Part shown: positions 57,927-64,000 of the stretch, piece by piece | How positions within the stretch are numbered: the stretch's first letter is position 1 | Layout: each line of letters opens with the position of its first letter | Assembly (NCBI GenBank): GCA_031310005.1 | Contig: CM062388.1 | Span: forward strand, 1,426,001 to 1,490,000 | Origin: Dactylellina haptotyla | Lineage: Eukaryota > Ascomycota > Orbiliomycetes > Orbiliales > Orbiliaceae | Reading direction: 5' to 3' | DNA length: 64,000 nt | Position numbers and translations under genes: made by a program | The notes under the pieces: model-generated | What the model saw: the letters and a program-made list of their open reading frames with translations, nothing else | Database searches by the model: none | Told to the model about the DNA's origin: nothing

Positions 57927-59881
57927 ATGGCTTCCTCATTAGCAGAAAAACTTGAGTCTACAACCTTGAAGTGATTACACCCTAGAAACAAGCCGTATAT
58001 ATACCAATTAGCTAATAGGCGATCTAGCGACGCGGACTGGAGAGCCCAGCTAAAGACACCTGTAAAGGATAATCGTCCTCAAACCGAAGTATGTTGCAAA
58101 ACCCTGTCCCCGCTTTCTTCATCATCTCTTCTCTAGCTCTTGAAGGAGTTAGATCCAAAGTTCAGCTCCCGGATTTTTCGCAGAACGCAATCTACATAAC
58201 TTTCTAATCCGAAGAACTACAGGATGTAACCGCTACAAAAGGCCTCGATTTTGAAGAACTCTATATTAAAAGGGAGCTCCTTATGGGAATATTTGAAGCT
58301 GGGTTCGAAAAACCCTCGCCAATACAAGAGGAAACAATCCCAGTGGCTCTTACAGGCCGTGATATTCTTGCTCGGGCCAAAAATGGCACAGGCAAAACGG
58401 CGGCATTTGTGATCCCAGCTCTTGAACGTGTGAATGCGAAGAGCCCAAAAACCCAAGCTCTAATCCTTGTACCAACGAGAGAACTGGCACTTCAGACGTC
58501 TCAAGTCTGTAAAACCTTGGGCAAGCACCTGGGAATTAATGTCATGGTTACGACGGGTGGCACTGGGCTAAAAGATGATATTATTCGACTAAATGAGGCG
58601 GTGCATGTTCTCGTCGGAACCCCCGGCCGAATTTTGGATTTGGCTGGGAAGGGCGTTGCAGATTTTAGTGAATGCCCAACTTTCATCATGGACGAGGCCG
58701 ATAAACTTCTTAGCCCGGAGTTTACTCCAATCATCGAGCAACTCCTAGCATACTTTCCCAGTGACCGTCAAATAATGCTCTTCTCAGCGACCTTTCCATT
58801 AGTAGTCAAGAGCTTCATGGTCAGTGGTTTAATTTATTCCGACGCAATTGTCACTGGCAGTTTACTAACCCAACAGTAGGACAAACATTTGAAGCAACCC
58901 TATGAAATCAATCTTATGGACGAATTGACTCTCCGAGGAGTTACACAGTATTACGCATTCGTTGAAGAAAAACAAAAGGTTCATTGTCTCAATACTTTGT
59001 TTTCCAAGGTATGATTTTTATACAAATCTTGAATCTCTCCCAACATTCTTCTTTGCTAATCCCCCTTTTCGAAGCTCCAAATTAATCAATCCATCATATT
59101 TTGCAACTCTACCAATCGCGTCGAACTCTTGGCCAAGAAAATAACAGAACTCGGTTACTCTTGTTTCTACAGTCACGCAAAAATGTTGCAGAACCATAGA
59201 AACCGCGTTTTCCACGATTTTAGAAACGGTGTTTGCAGAAATTTAGTTTGCTCTGATCTCCTTACCCGTGGTATTGATATCCAGGCGGTCAATGTTGTTA
59301 TCAATTTTGACTTTCCAAAGAATGCAGAAACGTACTTACATCGAATCGGTCGTTCTGGGAGATTCGGCCACTTGGGGTTGGCCATAAACCTTATCAATTG
59401 GGATGACAGGTAAGAAAAACCTCCGATGATACGCGCTTAAGTCGAATTTTATAGGAATTTTTCTCGCTGATGGTCTACTTTTGTTAGGTTTAATCTCTAT
59501 AAGATTGAGCAAGAGCTTGGTACGGAGATTCAACCCATCCCAGCTCAAATTGATAAGAAGTTATATGTGTATGACTCCCCCGAAAGTATACCTCGCCCTC
59601 CGGCAACGCAGCCATCAGTGCGTCCAGCACAGACGCTTCCGGGCTCAGCACAACAGCCAAATACCAATCGCATGACTGCCGGCGACTCACACAATCCTTC
59701 TCAAACCAATCAGCCTCAAACCATCCGCCCAAATAAACCAAGAGGCAACCATGGTATGAACCAAGGATTCCGTGGGGGCAGAGGTTCTCAACGGAATTAT
59801 GGACATCACCAAAGCTATGGACGCCGGAACGACACGGGCCAAAACTCTGAAACAATGCCTCGAACCTCTCAGAATGCGTAA
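57927..59881 (+). CDS. DHH1: DEAD-box RNA helicase Dhh1 (DDX6)
   Basis: Cytoplasmic helicase-type repressor of translation and decapping activator in P-bodies. Exons 57927..57970, 58019..58088, 58223..58819, 58880..59008, 59075..59409, 59488..59881 give 522 residues. The N-terminus ([20 protein letters not shown]) is the usual Edc3/Pat1-binding lead-in. All motifs are present: [14 protein letters not shown] (Q), [11 protein letters not shown] (I), PTRELALQ (Ia), GTPGR (Ib), MDEADK (II), FSATFP (III), [11 protein letters not shown] (V) and [10 protein letters not shown] (VI). The C-terminus is Gln/Asn/Pro-rich with RGG-like [17 protein letters not shown]. Confidence 0.95.
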
Positions 59882-60633
59882 TACTCTCCCGAAATAGTCC
59901 AAGAAAGACAAAGTAGAAGGAGTAGAGTTGGAAAAAAAGGAGGTGGGAGGAATGCAATTGGGGAGGGGGGCTTCTGAAGCTGGTGGGCCTATCCAAAGAA
60001 GATGAATCCTCTTTTTATTTCCTAGTTGCCTTAGTTGCTCAATTGCGACTTACGATACCAGTGCCTTTATTCCTCGTGTATGCTACCTGTTATGTCTTCG
60101 GGGCACGGTGCTAACATGAATATCCCATTCTCTCACTTCCTTCTGCCATATCGGTTTTGTGAGACTAAAATACCCATTTACCTAGCTCTACCACTATCCT
60201 TTCTCACAATCTGCTACTATTATACCTTAGACTGCCCGATTTGCGAAGTCCTGGCCTTAAAGACACCCTCGAATATTTCTAGACGGTTGAGCTCTTGATA
60301 ACGCCATGCCACCTGTATACGGTAAGTTTGGCTATAACACCTCCGCAAGTATTATTTGGAACCTGTTGCCTATGTTTCTTCTTCCCTAATTGGTTGACGA
60401 TGTAGAGAGAAGATGAGAGACAATGAACACATTTTCTAGGTATGAGATGCTTCCGTCCGAACTGGCGCAATCCCAAATGATGGTAAGCATAAGGCCGAGT
60501 ATATCAAGTGAATATTCTTAGCTGAGCCTTTTTGATGCAATAAGCGAAAATATTTACAAAAATTTATATGGGCTCCGACGTGAGTGCTCAAAATAAAGTA
60601 TCGAACCAAGAAAAAACCTTAAAAATGACCTGA
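59882..60633. other. Convergent 3' region of DHH1 and cystathionine gamma-synthase
   Basis: 752 bp. 3' UTR-like sequence only; no motif-bearing frame. Confidence 0.5.
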
Positions 60634-62914
60634 TCATTTGGCTGAAGCCGCAACTTCCTGGAGAGCTGTTTCAAACTTTGATAAGAGCACTTCTTTTCGC
60701 TCGAGACCAACACTTATTCTAATCAAATGACTCTCAACCCCATATTGAGCAATCTAGAAGACATATTAATTTAGAATCGGTAACATCTCCATCGCATGCG
60801 AATGTGACATGGAAGATCATATCCTATTGCATAAAAAAAGTTTGATTACTCACCCAGTCAAGCTCTTTGTAATGCGCTAGAAGGGCATACGGTGAAGTAA
60901 GAGTGAAGTTCGTCCCAAGACTAGGACCTTTCGCAGTAGTGACCAAATCATAAAACTTCATTGCTAGTTCTTGTGAATCGAATGTTACGGACAAAAGGCC
61001 GCCATACCCACCTTCGTTACATTTGCAGGCGTCGTAGTTCTCCCTCGAGTCTGCATATTTCGGGTAATACACCTTTTTTACTAGAAAACGAGGACAGTAT
61101 TAGGATAGCCAGTGCTAAGAGGAGGAGCAAAACAATAACGCATACTTAGTTGTGATTTGAATAGTAATGCGGCAAGGTTCTCTGCGTTTTCATTAATTCG
61201 GTACACTCGAGATGCGAAGTCACGACTATTTCGTTCCATAAATATAGCATCCTCATCCCAATAGTTATCCTCAAAAGATTTTTTCGCCAGCTTTGAGAGG
61301 TCGCTATAATACGGTAGTTTCGTATTAAGCACACAGCTAAAGCAGCCTATAGTTAGTCCTAACTATTGATTTAACTGTATTTTTAAACAGGGATGATATG
61401 GATCAAACCAATACATACCTTCCACCCATAACGTTACTATCGCCGCTGAATACCTTGGTCAAACTGCTCACTAGAATGTCTGCATAGGGCAGGACATCAA
61501 CGTTGACAAAGTTCCCAATTGTTTCATCCACGACAATCACAAAGTGATGTTTATTGGCTAGCGAACGAAGTCGTCTGATATCTGGGGTCCTAAGAAGCGG
61601 ATTGGATGGGAACTCGCAGAATAGACCGGATATCCTTTCATTTTCCAATAGTTTCTCGAGCTGGTCAAGATCTTTATCATCTCCATTTCCAAAAAATAGG
61701 CAGCCGTCGCCGAACTTCTGCAATATTTTTAATGTATCCAAGTATGGGAAGCTTGTTGAAAATTAGTGTTCAGACTAGCACGAGTTTTCCTGGTAAAATT
61801 TCAAGGCTATGCCTACCCAAACTCCACCATTTTACATGGCCCAAATAATTCTCGTATGAGCTTGTGGGTATTATAGATGGCACTCATCCCTGTAGGGAAC
61901 AAGAAAACATCATTTGACGTGATATTCCGCTCTCTCCGTTGTACAAAATCATTGAAGACTGCTGATGTTTCCTGTCCGATGATTCCCGATATACGTTGTT
62001 TAATTGCAGATTTCGCTTGTTTGGCTGCACTTGCTTCGAGGTTGCGACCATAGCGCATTTCTACAAAATCGTGTGTGATGGTTGTTTCAGCTACCGGTAA
62101 AGGTATATTTTTCTTGCTGGCGTTGCAGCCTGTTTCCCCGCTGGTATATCTCGAATAACGCGACGGTCCGCGTGGTAGCTGGGGGTTAGAGGGCGAAGCA
62201 TCGGGGTGCTCTTTGAATAATAATTGCCCACTATTCAAACAAGTATGAGCAAACACTGCTCGGCGGCTGGAGATACCCTCCCCTGTGTGCTGCCAAAACT
62301 CTCTAGCATACTTGTACAGCTGATCGGGGACGAATATGACCCAAATATCGGGACGAAGGCCAGATACTTCGGGTGTTTGAAAGGATGATGCAAGGGATGC
62401 GACTCTAATACTATAGGTGGGGGGTTCGCTCTTGCTATCGTCGGTACAGCGTTCCGATCGAGTCCCGATGAAACTCTTACATGTCGCAGCCACAAGAGCC
62501 GAAGGGAATATCATGCAACATTCTTGTTGCAACCCATGTTTATCGAGGATGGAGCGTTCGAGTGCTGCTATTTCTGGATGGATAAAAAACCTGAACTTGG
62601 TCGAAGGCAGTTAAAATCCGCTCATGGTAAATGTACCCACGCAGGAGTTTGGGGTGCGATACCTCGGATAACCGCTCTTCATCTTGCTAACCACCCAGTC
62701 CTCGTTCTCTTCGTAGCCGACATTCGAGCGCCAGGTAGGCAGAGAAACACTGATAGCCTTGGCAAACAGCATATGTCAGACTCTGATGCAATATTGATAT
62801 GTGTGATTCATAGCACTGTCACAGATCTAGAATACCAACATGTTCTGTGTCGCTCGGGATGGCCTCTCCCAGCGTAGCCTCATGCTCCATCAAAGTGTTT
62901 CCGTTGATACTCAT
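60634..62914 (-). CDS. STR2: Cystathionine gamma-synthase
   Basis: PLP enzyme that condenses cysteine with O-acyl-homoserine to cystathionine, a step of transsulfuration toward homocysteine and methionine. Exons 62840..62914, 62663..62757, 61817..62590, 61419..61751, 61146..61336, 60854..61080, 60634..60753 give 604 residues. The fungal N-terminal block reads [39 protein letters not shown]. The PLP core has [57 protein letters not shown] and the Schiff-base Lys in [16 protein letters not shown]. The C-terminus [15 protein letters not shown] is family-typical. Length and N-terminal domain match Neurospora met-7-type enzymes. Head to head with UTP22. Confidence 0.92.
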
Positions 62915-63290
62915 GCTCCTTGCTACCGATTGTTGATTTTTGACGCATGCATAAATGTTTGCCCAAAGGGGTTCTCCAACCGCTTAAATACGTGAGGCTC
63001 CATGGAGGGGCAGATTCAGTCCCGTTCCGGTAGCGACGTCGGCCACCAGCCATGCCGCCAAGCCCGGCGCAGGCTTGGCGGGTGTGTTTCCGAAACAAGC
63101 AAGTTGCGACGACCCGCCAACTGATATTTTTTTATTTACGAAATTTAAACTACCAGCAACAATAAATATTTTGCCATCCGTCCATCCCATCCGTCCATGC
63201 ATTGGAAACCCTTATCCCCTCAAAACAAACTCCCTATAAAGCTCGCCTCGTTGCTCGCCACCGTCGGCCAGTCTGGTTGGATTCTGCACA
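62915..63290. promoter_or_regulatory. Shared promoter of STR2 and UTP22
   Basis: 376-bp divergent spacer. A short CCGTCCATCC duplication lies at 63178..63199. No strong regulatory site is evident. Confidence 0.4.
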
Positions 63291-64000
63291 ATGTCGCCAA
63301 TTCGACAGCCAGTCCCAAAAAAGCGCAAGCTAGACGAAAGCGCCGCCGCTCTCCCACCTCAATATGATATTCCGAAGCCTGCAGCCCTCACCGCCGCTCC
63401 CTTGGAGTTGGATCCTTTAAAATCCCCGAATGAAGCCATAGCGGATTTCATAAAACTTCAGAAGCACAGCCGTAAGGTTGTTGCCTCGGTCACCGAGTTC
63501 GCTGAGCAAATTAAAGATACACTCTCCAAAACCGAAACTCTCAGGTTTTCATCCGTAGGATTTCTGCTTCCTGGTGTGATTTAACTTTCAAGATAAATTC
63601 TCTCTGACTATCGGGCCTGTATAGTTAAAGGAAGCCGAAGCTTCTTTCCGGAGAAGCAAGATCCAGATACCTTATCTGGAAAGCACAGACGACATTCACG
63701 ATAGCCAAGAGATATCCTTCTCGTCACCTATCCAGATCGAAATAGGCGCTGGGTTAAATCATGGTCTCCTCCTCAAGAGCAAAGACAAGCCTCCCGTCGC
63801 AGACCTGATAGTCCGGATACCTCCTGTACGTCTCAAATTTCATAATCTCTCGTTCAGCCGGAGTCGTAACCCAAGTGTCTATCCTAATGCGAGACCCAGG
63901 ACTTGCTCCGACCAAAAGACTATCTAGAATATCGGTATACGCGGAAAAGAGCACTCTATCTCTCATACCTTGCACTATCCTTAGTTCAAAATACGAAAGG
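63291..64000 (+). CDS. UTP22: U3 processome protein Utp22 (Nrap), N-terminal part
   Basis: Utp22 is a large nucleotidyltransferase-fold scaffold of the UTP-C module in the small-subunit processome. Only the 5' end is in the window: exons 63291..63554, 63625..63825 and 63900..64000 (continuing), about 188 residues. The start MSPIRQPVPKKRKLDES is basic and nuclear-type. The second exon has IQIEIGAGLNHGLLLKSKDK and ADLIVRIP, the divergent nucleotidyltransferase core. Splicing then gives LLRPKDYLEYRYTRKRALYLSYLA, which matches the conserved KDYLNYRYxxKRAYYLA block of Nrap proteins. The intron 1 donor (GTAGGA at 63555) is chosen because it is the only one that keeps frame. Confidence 0.82.

Noticed and set aside
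63754-63975. 73-codon minus-strand frame near the right edge
   Set aside because: It lies antisense to UTP22 exons 2 and 3, which carry a conserved Nrap block; it is a shadow.

Overview
The window is nuclear DNA of a filamentous ascomycete (Pezizomycotina, probably Eurotiomycetes; an Onygenales-type fungus is a guess from overall feel, not a test). The evidence is a dense, two-strand gene layout with many short GT-AG introns (about 50-370 nt) and fungus-restricted families: NADPH oxidase NoxA, Fig1, the DASH subunit Spc34, the exomer subunit Chs5, a Skt5/Chs4-type Sel1 protein and DUF2434. I see no transposon, viral relic, CRISPR array, rRNA or convincing tRNA. This is conserved core genome, and nearly every gene could be modelled end to end with phase-consistent introns.

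Layout. 0-10.7 kb: tail of a HAD hydrolase (+), a fungus-specific low-complexity protein (+), IMP4 (-) head to head with RPL5 (+), FEN1 (-) head to head with glutaryl-CoA dehydrogenase (+). 11-22 kb: a UBC4-type E2 (+), a TLDc/OXR1 protein (+), a prenylated Skt5/Chs4-like chitin synthase activator (-) head to head with NoxA (+). 22-33 kb: TAF12 (-) head to head with SPC34 (+), a Swiss Army Knife-type HAD protein (-), a membrane-anchored histidine phosphatase (-), a seven-TM DUF2434 protein (+). 33-44 kb: RPN3 (+), VMA12 (-) head to head with UDP-glucose dehydrogenase (+), FIG1 (-), TMA16 (-) head to head with the citrate carrier (+). 44-64 kb: EXO1 (-) head to head with SMC6 (+), CHS5 (-), MAM33 (-), DHH1 (+), cystathionine gamma-synthase (-) head to head with UTP22 (+, running off the right edge).

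Functional themes: ribosome biogenesis and translation (IMP4, RPL5, TMA16, UTP22, DHH1), replication and repair nucleases and SMC (FEN1, EXO1, SMC6), polarity and cell wall (SKT5-like, CHS5, FIG1, NoxA), protein turnover (UBC4, RPN3) and mitochondrial metabolism (GCDH, CTP, MAM33). Many genes are divergent pairs sharing short promoters. I do not see an obvious undescribed system. The most interesting items are a 12-nt last exon that supplies the CaaX box of the Skt5-like protein and could be switched by intron retention, a seven-TM DUF2434 protein with a heavily sequon-bearing N-terminus, a PCNA-box-like motif in a 40-nt exon of EXO1, and cell-cycle-type ACGCG elements upstream of the repair genes.
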